A stretch of DNA of 64,000 bases. Source: CAZPRW01 sp964577805. GTDB lineage: Bacteria > Verrucomicrobiota > Verrucomicrobiia > Opitutales > JAIRKQ01. Made by a program: the position numbers and the translations under genes. How positions within the stretch are numbered: the stretch's first letter is position 1; every line of letters begins with the position of its first letter. Shown piece by piece: positions 1 through 9,982 of this stretch. The notes under the pieces were generated by a model that saw nothing but the letters and a program-made list of their open reading frames with translations, made no database searches and was not told the origin of the DNA. The stretch spans positions 165,440 to 229,439 of the forward strand of contig CAZOAG010000002.1 in the NCBI GenBank assembly GCA_964577805.1, in the 5' to 3' direction.

Positions 1-2
1 AA

Positions 3-62
3 GTTATAGGAGGTTGTGTTAATTTTGTTTCAAAATTATGGCCTTTTGGAAATGGCAAATAA
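3..62 (+). CDS. possible C-terminal end of an upstream gene
   Basis: The frame starting at base 3 stays open for 19 codons and ends at TAA 60-62. The encoded tail reads VIGGCVNFVSKLWPFGNGK, which looks protein-like. Nothing else supports it, and a chance open stretch this short is quite possible. No function can be assigned. Bases 63-130 show nothing I recognise. Confidence 0.25.
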   Translation, partial: VIGGCVNFVSKLWPFGNGK

Positions 63-130
63 GGCGATTCTGATGAATAACCAACGTGGTGATTATTGTG
101 GTTGATTGCAACTTTCATGTATTATTCTAC

Positions 131-880
131 TTAATGACAATCTGTGCATATAGTTGATATGATATTTTTCCATTGGCATGTGGAATGTACACAAAAAATG
201 TATTGTTGGTTATTTATAGAATACTTGATCGTTATTGATTGTGCGTGTAAAAACAATCGATTTTCATGAAATGATGTTCGGAAGATTTTATTATATGCAC
301 GGTCGCCATAAGTATCATCACCAATGATCGGAAGTCTATTCATCGCACAATGTACACGTAGCTGATGCGTACGGCCTGTGATTGGATGTAAATTTAACAA
401 ACTGATTGTTGTTGATTGTACACGTCGTGATTTAATAACATTGTATTGCGTTATTGATAAATTTCCTGTTCCACTGCGTACTACAAGTTTATTTCCAATA
501 TGTTGTTTTTGTAACGTTGAACGCCATGTCCCATGTGAAAAATGTGTGTATCCCTTAACCAACGCAACGTACTCTTTCTGTACATTGTTCGACCTGAATG
601 CAGTTCGTACAGAATTCGCTGTATTTTCGTTGGTACAACCAATAATGATGCCAGAAACAGGAGAGTCTAGTCGATTCAATAAAAAAACATTATTTCCATT
701 TGGGAACTTGTATGATTGTTGTTTGAAATCATAAGGTGCCGATAATATAGCACGTTCCGAAGATGTCGCATTTGGATGTGATAAAACATCGCATGGTTTC
801 TCAAATGCTACGATCCCATCATCATTTGATGCAATTATGCGGACATCATTATTGAGATATTCTTGTAATAACTCATTCAC
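131..880 (-). CDS. RluA-family RNA pseudouridine synthase
   Basis: This 249-residue protein should isomerise uridine to pseudouridine in rRNA or tRNA in the cytoplasm. The RluA core is visible: NRLDSPVSG at about 69-77 with the catalytic Asp72, and ITGRTHQLRVH at about 167-177. There is no N-terminal S4 domain, so it resembles the short RluA/RluC-type enzymes. The target uridine cannot be told from sequence. Its ATG overlaps the 3' end of the upstream YhaM-like gene by 8 bases, so the two are probably translationally coupled at the end of the long minus-strand run. The family call is firm; the substrate is unknown. Confidence 0.9.
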   Translation of the reverse strand: MNELLQEYLNNDVRIIASNDDGIVAFEKPCDVLSHPNATSSERAILSAPYDFKQQSYKFPNGNNVFLLNRLDSPVSGIIIGCTNENTANSVRTAFRSNNVQKEYVALVKGYTHFSHGTWRSTLQKQHIGNKLVVRSGTGNLSITQYNVIKSRRVQSTTISLLNLHPITGRTHQLRVHCAMNRLPIIGDDTYGDRAYNKIFRTSFHENRLFLHAQSITIKYSINNQQYIFCVHSTCQWKNIISTICTDCH

Positions 881-1886
881 TGTCAGATAAATTATCTATT
901 GGCAATACTAATAATTTATTCTCTAAGCCTTTGTGATAGTCTGAAAAAATATTTTTGCTAGGTGTTTCGCCTAACAATTGTTCTACCATTCCCATTTTTG
1001 CATCGAGATTATCAACCAATGATACAAAGACTGCTTCCGGGGTGGCTGGTCGGATTACTGCTCCAAATTCTGGCTCTCCATGATGGCTGAGTAAAATATG
1101 TTCCAGTCGTTCTAATAAATTTTCATTGATTTTGTTGCGAATGGCAATTCGACGAACCATGCGATATCCTAATACTAAATGTCCCTGTAATATTCCGATT
1201 TTGGTACGTTGTGCCACTGGATCGTTGGTATATTCCAACACTTTCCCAATGTCATGCATCAATAGTCCTGCCATCGCGATATCATAATTTATAAATGGAT
1301 ATAATTTTAATAATGCCATGCCAGATTTTGATGCATGGACAGTATGTTCCAATAACCCATTTTTATATGCATGATGCATTGATATTCCAGCTGCTTTTTG
1401 TAAAAATTCATCACCGAGCTCTTCGAAGACCTCTTGTACAATAGCTCGCAAAGTTGTATCACTTATTGTTGCTATCATACTGTCCAGTTCGTGTTTTAAT
1501 GCCATCACTCCTTCTCTTGCACACGCCGTGACATGTTGTAACAAATTGCCAGCTGCGATTTCATCTGGTGTCATTACTCGTGCTGATGTGATATCTGGTG
1601 ACAAAGCACCGTTATAATCTTTTCGAATCCCTTCAAGCAATATGATTGAACCAGCTGGTGCAGATTTAAAAAAATTAAATGTTGGTGAGCTGCCGAATAT
1701 TTTGCATATACATGTTGCCTTTTTATCGCCGACTGTAACAGATAAATACTCTGTATTATTTTTTGCGAGTTTTGTTTCTACTGATTTTAACAATACAATT
1801 GATGTGAACTTCGCACCATTTTCAGCCGAAATGACATCAAGCATGGTACAATTATTCGACGTATTCATACGTACTGATATAGTCAT
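873..1886 (-). CDS. YhaM-type 3'-5' exoribonuclease (OB fold plus HD domain)
   Basis: The 337-residue protein has an OB-fold nucleic-acid-binding region at about 20-110 followed by an HD phosphohydrolase domain at about 170-300. HD motifs are LMHDIGKV (about 209-216), LSHHGE (about 266-271) and the Asp in LVDNLDAK. This order is that of the YhaM family, metal-dependent 3'-5' exoribonucleases that trim RNA or single-stranded DNA. Members are best known from Firmicutes but also occur elsewhere. A second Met at position 7 is an alternative start. It overlaps the pseudouridine synthase by 8 bases, suggesting a joint RNA-metabolism transcript. The exact nucleic acid substrate is inferred from the family. 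Confidence 0.85.
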   Translation of the reverse strand: MTISVRMNTSNNCTMLDVISAENGAKFTSIVLLKSVETKLAKNNTEYLSVTVGDKKATCICKIFGSSPTFNFFKSAPAGSIILLEGIRKDYNGALSPDITSARVMTPDEIAAGNLLQHVTACAREGVMALKHELDSMIATISDTTLRAIVQEVFEELGDEFLQKAAGISMHHAYKNGLLEHTVHASKSGMALLKLYPFINYDIAMAGLLMHDIGKVLEYTNDPVAQRTKIGILQGHLVLGYRMVRRIAIRNKINENLLERLEHILLSHHGEPEFGAVIRPATPEAVFVSLVDNLDAKMGMVEQLLGETPSKNIFSDYHKGLENKLLVLPIDNLSDSE

Positions 1887-2005
1887 ACACTGCTAATGTA
1901 GCAAGATAAAAACCTCTTCAGTGAATTGTTGTACTATATGATGCTGTATTGAAATATGCCGTTTTATTGCTGTATTGAATGTTATAGAATACTGTTTAAC
2001 TTTGA

Positions 2006-2812
2006 TCACAGAAAATAATTTTGTTGTTTTTCAGTGATCGGCAATTTTGTTTTTTTCATTACCGATAGCATGTCTTCCCACACTAACCTTTTGGTTGTGT
2101 TTGTGTTGTTGCGCAATAAATATGATGGGTGGAATGTTGCGATTAATGGAATATTATGAAATGTCATCCATTTCCCGCGAATATCATGCATCCGACGCGA
2201 TGGGTCCTTTCCCAATAGTCCATTAACAGCGGTAGCTCCCAACGCAACGATTGCTTTTGGTTGTACTATGTCGATTTGAGCGAGTAAATATGGCAAACAA
2301 CATTCCATTTCCTCTTGTGTTGGTGGACGATTTCCAACATCCGTTGGCATTTCTGGACGCCAATTCATGATATTGGCAATATAGACATCATCGCGTTGAA
2401 GGTTCATTGCTTGAATGATTTTTGTCAATAATTGACCAGCACGTCCGACAAATGGTAGCCCTTGAATCTCTTCATCTGCACCGGGTGCTTCACCGCAAAA
2501 AAAGATATCAGCATTTAAATTTCCTATTCCGAAAACGATATGTTTGCCAGGCTTTACATGTTTATTGCAAATAGGACAATTTAATACTTTTTGTTGTAAC
2601 CATTCATATTGTTCGTTCTTGTTGCTTTCTGGGAGAATAATTTTCTGCATATTATCGCTAATTGGTTCATCGATTTTGGCATTAGGGTTGACGATATTTT
2701 TTATGATCGAGTGAAATTGGTTTGATACAGGGATAGAGCGTACGCCATGTTTTTTCAATGATGTAAGTTCCATTTCTAGTATGTGCAATAATCTATCTTG
2801 TATATTATCCAT
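2006..2812 (-). CDS. family 4 uracil-DNA glycosylase
   Basis: This 268-residue enzyme should remove uracil from DNA to start base-excision repair. Motif 1 is GEAPGADEE (about 107-115), followed by GLPFVGRAGQLL, and the C-terminal motif is HPSYLLR. The N-terminal 75 residues are an extra extension. Family 4 enzymes bind a 4Fe-4S cluster through four Cys. Here Cys79, Cys82 and the Cys171/172 pair are present, but the usual KCRPP site reads NWRPE with Trp151, so one classical ligand is missing. Cluster binding may use another Cys or be lost; some bacterial subtypes also have Trp here. It overlaps ruvB by 8 bases, forming a repair pair. Confidence 0.9.
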   Translation of the reverse strand: MDNIQDRLLHILEMELTSLKKHGVRSIPVSNQFHSIIKNIVNPNAKIDEPISDNMQKIILPESNKNEQYEWLQQKVLNCPICNKHVKPGKHIVFGIGNLNADIFFCGEAPGADEEIQGLPFVGRAGQLLTKIIQAMNLQRDDVYIANIMNWRPEMPTDVGNRPPTQEEMECCLPYLLAQIDIVQPKAIVALGATAVNGLLGKDPSRRMHDIRGKWMTFHNIPLIATFHPSYLLRNNTNTTKRLVWEDMLSVMKKTKLPITEKQQNYFL

Positions 2813-3842
2813 TGTGTAACAGTTCCATTTGCGATGCTAATGGTTGTATTCCTACCTTCTGCCATCCTTTTGTTGTTAATATTCTGCCTTGTGGTGTGCG
2901 TTGCAAATATCCTTCTTTAATAAGATATGGTTCATGTACTTCTTCTAATGTTTGTAGGTCTTCTGCTACTGCAACAGCAACGGTACCAAACCCTACAGGA
3001 CCACCAGAATAATGTTCTGCCATACATGTAAGAATTTTCATGTCCATTTCGTCAAGGCCATCAATGTCAATCTCTAACATCGATAATGCTTGATGCGTGA
3101 TTTCATCATTTATTACATTTTGATTTTTCTGTTGTGCAAAATCACGTACAAATCGTAATAAATTATTTGCTATACGTGGTGTTCCTCGTGATCGCGTAGC
3201 AATTTCACGTGCGCAGTTGGAATCTATGTCAATATTTAATAACTGTGCACTTCGTTGAACGATTAATGTGAGGTCATCATGATCATAGTAATCTAGTCGT
3301 GTTTGTAACGTAAATCTACTGCGCAATGGTGCACTCAATAATCCTGTTCGTGTAGTTGCTCCGACTAATGTAAATGGTGGAATGTTTAAACTGACACTAC
3401 GGGCATTCGGTCCTTGATCGATCATAATATCTATCCGAAAATCTTCCATAGCAGAATAAAGATATTCCTCTACGACTTTCGGTACACGATGGATTTCATC
3501 AATGAATAAAATATCACGCGGTTCTAAACTTGTCAATAGTCCTGCTAAATCTCCAGGTTTTTCAATGATTGGGCCGGAGGTTATTTTAATATTACTTCCC
3601 ATTGTTTGTCCCAATATCATTGCTAGTGTTGTTTTTCCAAGTCCTGGAGGCCCACTAAGGAGAACATGATTTAATGCATCATCACGGCATTTTGCTGCTC
3701 CTGCCATAATTTTTAATCGCTCTACCGTCTTCTCTTGACCGATAAAATCAATAAATGTTGATGGCCGTAATGATTGTTCAGATGCTTCATTTTTCGCAGC
3801 AAATGTATTGAGCGGGGAGGGATGTTCTTTTTGTTTTTTCAT
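2805..3842 (-). CDS. ruvB: Holliday junction branch-migration ATPase RuvB
   Basis: RuvB is the hexameric AAA+ motor that drives branch migration with RuvA and hands junctions to RuvC. Visible are Walker A GPPGLGKTT (about 64-72, Lys70), Walker B LFIDEIHR, sensor 1 GATTRTGLLSAPLRSRF, and a C-terminal winged-helix domain with EPYLIKEGYLQRTPQGR. The length of 345 residues is normal with a short polar N-terminal extension. ruvA and ruvC are not in this window. The stop overlaps the start of the uracil-DNA glycosylase gene. Confidence 0.98.
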   Translation of the reverse strand: MKKQKEHPSPLNTFAAKNEASEQSLRPSTFIDFIGQEKTVERLKIMAGAAKCRDDALNHVLLSGPPGLGKTTLAMILGQTMGSNIKITSGPIIEKPGDLAGLLTSLEPRDILFIDEIHRVPKVVEEYLYSAMEDFRIDIMIDQGPNARSVSLNIPPFTLVGATTRTGLLSAPLRSRFTLQTRLDYYDHDDLTLIVQRSAQLLNIDIDSNCAREIATRSRGTPRIANNLLRFVRDFAQQKNQNVINDEITHQALSMLEIDIDGLDEMDMKILTCMAEHYSGGPVGFGTVAVAVAEDLQTLEEVHEPYLIKEGYLQRTPQGRILTTKGWQKVGIQPLASQMELLHNG

Positions 3843-3891
3843 GTTATCATTGTATTAACAATGTTCATATTGCTTTTAATGAAATATGTAA

Positions 3892-6867
3892 TTAAAGTAA
3901 AGGATATAATAGTTCAATGAATGACGAATAATCTGGACGACCGACGGTCCCTTTTATTGTGCACCGTGGCCCTTGCATGTATTTTGCGTGTCGTGGTTTC
4001 TCGGCGATTAGTCCTAAATTATCCATTGCATGTCCTAACTCTCCTGCTACATCACAAGATATACTAATGAATAATGGGAAACTATTAAATGACTTGTGTT
4101 TTAAATATTGAACATTTCCTATAGCATATGCATGCATTGTTGGTCCAATTATATCGCAATCTTTAATTACAAAATTCCCCTTTTCATCACGTTTTATACA
4201 TATATTAATGTCGTTGTAATCAATGCTTTGAGCAGCTTGTTTTAATTGATAGATATTCGATACTTTGCCATTTTTTGATCCGAATAAACCATCATTAAAT
4301 ATCATTTTGTTGGCGATTTCTATAGTATCAATGATAGCATTTGTTTTCATGCTCATGAGATTGAATGGCATTATCGTACCGTTATTGCATGTGATGCATA
4401 TTCCACCAGCAATATTGTCCATTAGATTATTTAACGAAGTTTCATTTGCTGTGATCGATAATTGCGCTGTTCCTGTGCCAGTGATTGCTGGCATTTTTGA
4501 AGGCAAGATTGTTGCATATAATTTTTCAATATCACGACATTCTGCAGTAGTATTAAAAGAGATATTATATTGTTGATTACGTGATTTTTTATTTGAAATT
4601 GGTTTTACCGTTCCAAATGCATTTATTGAAGAATCCGCTATCGAAAAATTCAATAGTTTTAGTTCAATCGTATTATTATTGAGTGTTAAAAATGCATCGA
4701 AATTATTGAGTGGAATATAATCAGTTATTAATATTTTTTGTATTTTGGTGATGATTTTCCCATCGTAACTGAATAAATTTGATGCAAAATGTTCCCATTT
4801 TGAAACAGTATTTTGATGATGGAATGTTGTAAATTTTGATGGAACATGCCGATCATGTCTGTTGGCTAATTTTACTATTGTGTGAACAATTTCTGTTATA
4901 TCAGGGACAGATAAACAATCGCCTTTCAATGTTGCTGTTATATTATGCGACGTTTGATCCTGATCTTCATTCTCAGGCGCTTCAACACCGATTTCAATCG
5001 ATGTGGAATGTTGTCCATCAATATTGATTGGCATGGACAAAGTATGTTCTCCGTCAGATTTTATATAATTTGCTGATAATGTGCCAGATATTGGAGCTTT
5101 CGATGTGCTAGTTTTTAACGATTTTAATCGAACGTCAGTTTTGGCATTTATATTATTCCCACTTTGTTTATAGTCAAATTCACTAGAAAAGATTCCTGAT
5201 ATTATGTCCTCCCTGCAAGAACAATATGGAACGTGTGCTAGCTTGTTCAAATTACTGACAATATATCCATTAATATTATATTTGTTATCTTTGATATTGG
5301 CCTCAAAAGTGATTGCGCCGTCAATAATAGTCGCGTCATTTGAATCATTCAATTGCATGTTATTGATTGTGATGCCAGTGCTTTTCCCGAAAATGAACTG
5401 AGGACAGCATGAAAATTTTGTATCATGCAAATATTTGTTATTATTTATTTTTAATGATAAATTCTTGGCGGTAAAAAGATTATCCTCTAGGGTTGTTATA
5501 TACCATGTGTTGTTTTTTGATGCAATGTCGAATGTCCATGAAATATTAGTATCAGCGATTGACGATGTCTTTAATAACACAGAAGGATTGAAATTTTCTA
5601 TCATTATTTCCAGAAGAGCAGTGTTAGAATTTTTTATATTTTGAGCAAGAACAAGTCCCTGCGATTGGTTCAATATGATGATTTCTGATGGTGTAAAAAA
5701 TAATATTTTAATTGCATCATCTGATGAATTTATCACTCCCTCAAGAGAATGTAGTCTAATGTTATGGTCTGATATCAAAAATGAAAGATCGCTGGAAAAG
5801 CTGATATCAGAACATATTTCTGGCACAAACATATTTATTATGTTTTTGGACAATACTGTATTTATAGTGCATTTTGCAGCTCCTTCGAATGATTTTAAGT
5901 TTACTTCACCATCGATGTCAAAATTTGACTCTAAACGCGGTAACTCTTGTGAAGGAAACAATGGACTTAACGTAGCAATGTCAAAATTGTGAGAACATTT
6001 CATTTTTAAGACATTGGTTGATTGCATGAAGTCTACTGCAATTGATAATAATGCTTTATTATCTTCTATGCCATCAATTGTAATAGATAATGATTTATCT
6101 GATGTTGAGTTAGAAAATGTTAATGTGCTATTGAGTGATTTTTGTAATATGGAATGGTTATCTAGGAGGTTGCATTGTGTTTTGAATGATAAATCATTTA
6201 TTGTGCCATCTTCCGTCTGTGAGAATTGAATGATGCCATCGAATGTTGCTGAAATTGGTTGTTTGTTTTCTATTGAAATATCTGCGTCGATTGTAGCGGT
6301 TGTTTTTGTCATCGGAGCTATTGGGCCACATTCTACTGTGACATCAGCTACTAATATCTCATTAATGTCAAAAATTCCAGTTGTTTTAATATGTTTTATT
6401 GTAATTTTTGGTGGTATTCGTGGATTGATATATTGAGCCAATAATTGACCAATCTGTTTTAAACGCAATTGTGCTTGTTCTATCTGAGTTCCAGATCTTG
6501 AATCTAGTCTTTCCGATAAAATTGTGTTGTTCGTTGATGGTTGTTCTTGAGTACTGTGATAGCTTACAACCAATCCATTTAAATCAACATCTTTGATTGT
6601 TAATGTTTTTGCGAATAATAAATCATAAAGTGACCATGAAATATTCGCGTTGTCCAATTTTATATCTATTGTTTGTGTTGACAATGATATTTTTTTTACA
6701 CTGGCAGATGGCAGTCCAATGGATATCTTGTCCAAATATACTTCATTGAAATATTTTTTTAAAAAATGCGTTATTATTCCTCGTTGGATGAATGGTGTAC
6801 GAACAATGCCAGCGAATATCAACAGGATAATAAAGCATGCTAGTAATATTTTTTTTAAAATTCTCAT
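3892..6867 (-). CDS. large AsmA-like envelope protein
   Basis: This 991-residue protein starts with one hydrophobic segment (about 7-24) and continues as a long beta-rich, low-complexity chain with few Cys. The arrangement fits an inner-membrane anchor with a periplasmic repeat-beta-groove body. The C-terminal third, with TGTGTAQLSI and a following helical segment, resembles the AsmA/YdbH C-terminal region. Such proteins bridge the envelope and are implicated in phospholipid transport to the outer membrane. The start overlaps the transketolase stop by 4 bases (ATGA), so they are co-translated. The family assignment is by architecture and remembered motif pattern rather than a sharp signature; the cargo is unknown. 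Confidence 0.65.
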   Translation of the reverse strand: MRILKKILLACFIILLIFAGIVRTPFIQRGIITHFLKKYFNEVYLDKISIGLPSASVKKISLSTQTIDIKLDNANISWSLYDLLFAKTLTIKDVDLNGLVVSYHSTQEQPSTNNTILSERLDSRSGTQIEQAQLRLKQIGQLLAQYINPRIPPKITIKHIKTTGIFDINEILVADVTVECGPIAPMTKTTATIDADISIENKQPISATFDGIIQFSQTEDGTINDLSFKTQCNLLDNHSILQKSLNSTLTFSNSTSDKSLSITIDGIEDNKALLSIAVDFMQSTNVLKMKCSHNFDIATLSPLFPSQELPRLESNFDIDGEVNLKSFEGAAKCTINTVLSKNIINMFVPEICSDISFSSDLSFLISDHNIRLHSLEGVINSSDDAIKILFFTPSEIIILNQSQGLVLAQNIKNSNTALLEIMIENFNPSVLLKTSSIADTNISWTFDIASKNNTWYITTLEDNLFTAKNLSLKINNNKYLHDTKFSCCPQFIFGKSTGITINNMQLNDSNDATIIDGAITFEANIKDNKYNINGYIVSNLNKLAHVPYCSCREDIISGIFSSEFDYKQSGNNINAKTDVRLKSLKTSTSKAPISGTLSANYIKSDGEHTLSMPINIDGQHSTSIEIGVEAPENEDQDQTSHNITATLKGDCLSVPDITEIVHTIVKLANRHDRHVPSKFTTFHHQNTVSKWEHFASNLFSYDGKIITKIQKILITDYIPLNNFDAFLTLNNNTIELKLLNFSIADSSINAFGTVKPISNKKSRNQQYNISFNTTAECRDIEKLYATILPSKMPAITGTGTAQLSITANETSLNNLMDNIAGGICITCNNGTIMPFNLMSMKTNAIIDTIEIANKMIFNDGLFGSKNGKVSNIYQLKQAAQSIDYNDINICIKRDEKGNFVIKDCDIIGPTMHAYAIGNVQYLKHKSFNSFPLFISISCDVAGELGHAMDNLGLIAEKPRHAKYMQGPRCTIKGTVGRPDYSSFIELLYPLL

Positions 6868-8831
6868 GATATAGTCTGTGCTAATTTTTGATCAACTACA
6901 GTTTTTAAGTTTTCTTTTGTGATTCCAAAATGTTGCATCAAATCTTCAGGACATCCACTAAATCCAAAGTCTTCTACACTGATGGCGGTACCATTCGTTC
7001 CTAAATACCGATACCATGGCATGGCAATACCTGCTTCTATTGATATCCTTATTATGCAATTTTTTGGTAATATTTTTTCTTTGTAGTCATCAGATTGTCG
7101 TTCAAATGCTTCCATACAAGGCATAGACACCACGCGCACATTGGGCATTTCTTTTGAGACATCAAGTGCTATTGATAATTCACTGCCAGATGATATGATG
7201 ATTGCTTTCAATGGCATTGTTTCGTGTTTGGCAATATATGCTCCATATGATACATTATTACGTATATCTTCGTTAGGAATGTCGACATGTGGTATGTTTT
7301 GCCTGGACAATATTAATGCTGTCGGCCGATTTTTATTCTTTATTGCTAATTTTAATGCCCCAACTGTTTCTTCGTAATCAGCAGGTCGAACAACATCAAT
7401 GTTAGGAATACACCGCAATGATGCTATTGTTTCTACTGGTTGGTGTGTCGGCCCATCTTCTCCAACTGCTATAGAATCATGTGTCAGCCAGAATATTGCA
7501 TGCAATTTTGCCAGTGCAGCTACACGAATTGCAGCACGCATATAATCTGAAAATACTAAAAATGTTGCTGAAATAGGAATGAATGTTCCATCATATGCAA
7601 TACCATTATTAATTGCGGCCATGGCATGTTCTCTGATTCCGAAAAATATATTTTTCCCGGCTAGATTTGTATCAAAAAAATCACTACCATCCAATATATA
7701 ATTATTATTCGATAAAAATAAATCTGCACTGCCAGATATTATATTGTTATTTTCATGGGCAATATATTGTAATATTTTTCCAGCGGCAACACGCGTAGAT
7801 ATAGCATCATTGCATGATGGAATATTGTCCCAATTTATTTCATTTTTATCGATGCTATGATTTTGTTTATCGAAAATATATTGGTATAAATTCTTCCATT
7901 TTAGAAATGTTTCATGACAATGTTGTCGATGGTTTTGGAAAAATTGTTTTGTCTGTCCTGAAATAAAAAATTCTGAACGTGGCAAATTTAGAGACTGTTT
8001 AGTTTCATCAATAAATTTTAACCCAGCTGTTCCATGTGCCTTGTTGGTGTTTTCAATATTAGGGATATGTTTCCCAATTATAGTTTTTGCTATGATTAAT
8101 TTTGGTGATTGTTTGGTAGATTTTTTTGCTTTTTCGAATGTTTTTATGAATTTATTGATATTATTTCCGTTGGTTTGAAACACTTCAAATCCCATTGCAT
8201 GGAATTTTTTCGATATATTTTCTGATTGTGATTTTGACAGGCCAGCATCTAATGTTGTCTCATTAGCGTCAAGAATAATAATCAAATTTTTTAATTTCCA
8301 ATGTCCCGCTAGTGAACATGCCTCAATAGCGACACCTTCTTGCAAACATCCATCTCCGCACAAACATACAACATTGTAATCAATTATTGCGGCATTTGGT
8401 TTGTTAAACTTTGTTGCATGTTTTTCTCTAACGATTGCCATTCCTACTGCATTTGCTACACCTTGTCCGAGTGGTCCACTGGTGCATTCTATCCCTAGTT
8501 CTTTATTGAATTCTGGATGTCCATTCGTTGTGCTGCCAGTTTTGCGGAAATTTTTAATGTCATTCAATGAAATATTGTATCCTGCTAGGTGCAACCATGT
8601 ATATAAAAACATGCTGCCATGTCCTGCTGACAATACAAATCTATCGCGATTTATCCATGATGGATTGATAGGGTCATATTTTAATAATTTTCCGAACAAT
8701 GCTGCTCCGATTTCAGCACATCCCATTGGCATGCCAAGATGTCCGGAATTTGCCGTTTTTATGGCATCTAATACAATTCCACGGGATTCATTAGCAATGT
8801 ATTGCAAATTGTTATATTTAAACGGGCGCAT
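6864..8831 (-). CDS. tkt: transketolase
   Basis: Transketolase moves two-carbon ketol units between sugar phosphates in the pentose phosphate pathway using thiamine diphosphate. The 655-residue length is normal. Diagnostic stretches are ANSGHLGMPMG (about 27-37), SAGHGSMFLY, TSGPLGQG, the ThDP/Mg motif CGDGCLQEG (GDG), and the pyrimidine-domain FGIREHAMAAINNG and DSIAVGEDGPTHQPVE. The ribulose-phosphate epimerase of the same pathway lies at 60978-61625. It is the second gene of the long minus-strand run and overlaps the AsmA-like gene by 4 bases. Confidence 0.97.
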   Translation of the reverse strand: MRPFKYNNLQYIANESRGIVLDAIKTANSGHLGMPMGCAEIGAALFGKLLKYDPINPSWINRDRFVLSAGHGSMFLYTWLHLAGYNISLNDIKNFRKTGSTTNGHPEFNKELGIECTSGPLGQGVANAVGMAIVREKHATKFNKPNAAIIDYNVVCLCGDGCLQEGVAIEACSLAGHWKLKNLIIILDANETTLDAGLSKSQSENISKKFHAMGFEVFQTNGNNINKFIKTFEKAKKSTKQSPKLIIAKTIIGKHIPNIENTNKAHGTAGLKFIDETKQSLNLPRSEFFISGQTKQFFQNHRQHCHETFLKWKNLYQYIFDKQNHSIDKNEINWDNIPSCNDAISTRVAAGKILQYIAHENNNIISGSADLFLSNNNYILDGSDFFDTNLAGKNIFFGIREHAMAAINNGIAYDGTFIPISATFLVFSDYMRAAIRVAALAKLHAIFWLTHDSIAVGEDGPTHQPVETIASLRCIPNIDVVRPADYEETVGALKLAIKNKNRPTALILSRQNIPHVDIPNEDIRNNVSYGAYIAKHETMPLKAIIISSGSELSIALDVSKEMPNVRVVSMPCMEAFERQSDDYKEKILPKNCIIRISIEAGIAMPWYRYLGTNGTAISVEDFGFSGCPEDLMQHFGITKENLKTVVDQKLAQTIS

Positions 8832-8910
8832 GAGAAAAACTTATATGTTATTGATTTGTAAAGAATGTTGTCATGCCTTGCTTTGGCAAGGAAAATACAA
8901 GGTGTTTTGT

Positions 8911-9858
8911 TTATTTCTTTACAAGAAACATCGTGATACAGTACGTAGCTACGAATATGATGCCGGACAATCTAGAAAATGTTGGCCGTTTCTTGAAAAT
9001 ATAGTAACATAAAAATGTTATAAATAATAATGACAATGCTTCTGTTGAGAACAATGTTTTGTCGAAATTAAATGGATGAATTACTGAACATAGTCCTGCT
9101 ACGCACATCAAATTAATAAGGTTTGATCCAATTATATTTCCAGAACATATTGTATGTTGTTTTCTCAATGCTGCTGTTGTCACTACAAATATTTCTGGTG
9201 CGCTCGTTCCGAATGCTAATAATGAAAATCCTATAAATGTTTTTGAAACACCTAACCAATCTGCTATTCTGCAACATGATGTTACTACAAAATGTGCTCC
9301 AAATGCCAATGATGCTGCAGAAATGATAAATAATACAGTGCTTTTTTTTATCGACCATGATTTATTGCATGAACAAATTGTAGAACTATCGATTGATTGT
9401 TGAGATTGTCGATTATTGCATAAGGAATAAAAGATATATATTAATAGACTCGCAATAAAAGCACAGCCTTCTACACGCGTCAATTTTCCATCCCAGCAGC
9501 ACATGACAAAAAATAATGTCAATAGTGCTAATAATGGCATTTCAACTTTTGACATTGTGTTATCACATTTGAACGGTGCAATAATTCCAGCTATTCCAAG
9601 TCCTAATGTGAGGTTGGTAAAATTGCTGCCAAGAATATTCCCTATAGATATATCTGGTTGTTTCTCAATGATTCCTATTAATGCTGACATACAATCTGGT
9701 GCTGCTGTTCCGATTGATACAAGAAATACCCCTGCGAGTGCACTATTAATTTTAAATAATGATGATAGTTGTATGGCAGCGTCGCACAATACTTTGGCCC
9801 CAAGCGTCAACATCAAAAACCCAATCAATAGCACTGAAATTGTTATAAATACAATCAC
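8911..9858 (-). CDS. calcium/sodium exchanger of the CaCA family (YrbG-like)
   Basis: The 315-residue membrane protein shows the two inverted alpha repeats of the Ca2+/cation antiporter family. Repeat 1 has GTAAPDCMSALIG followed by GNILGSNFTNL; repeat 2 has FGTSAPEIFVV followed by GNIIGSNLINL. The acidic residues in the GT(A/S)APD and GTSAPE motifs are the cation ligands. About ten membrane helices are expected. It should exchange Ca2+ for Na+ or H+ at the inner membrane. It begins the minus-strand run and is divergent from sufC, so 9859-9982 must carry promoters for both directions. Confidence 0.93.
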   Translation of the reverse strand: MIVFITISVLLIGFLMLTLGAKVLCDAAIQLSSLFKINSALAGVFLVSIGTAAPDCMSALIGIIEKQPDISIGNILGSNFTNLTLGLGIAGIIAPFKCDNTMSKVEMPLLALLTLFFVMCCWDGKLTRVEGCAFIASLLIYIFYSLCNNRQSQQSIDSSTICSCNKSWSIKKSTVLFIISAASLAFGAHFVVTSCCRIADWLGVSKTFIGFSLLAFGTSAPEIFVVTTAALRKQHTICSGNIIGSNLINLMCVAGLCSVIHPFNFDKTLFSTEALSLLFITFLCYYIFKKRPTFSRLSGIIFVATYCITMFLVKK

Positions 9859-9982
9859 CTGTAAAGCGAGAATCTATAATTTTTTCTTAAAGTGCAATAT
9901 TATATTATAAAGTAGTAGTTGTTGCGAGTTGCTTCCCAAAAATATTGCATTTTGGTATGATATCATTAGTCACCGCTTGCAA

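Noticed and set aside
4265..6436. Many plus-strand ORFs opposite the AsmA-like gene
   Set aside because: Antisense shadows of a long AT-rich coding frame; none has a start signal or motif.
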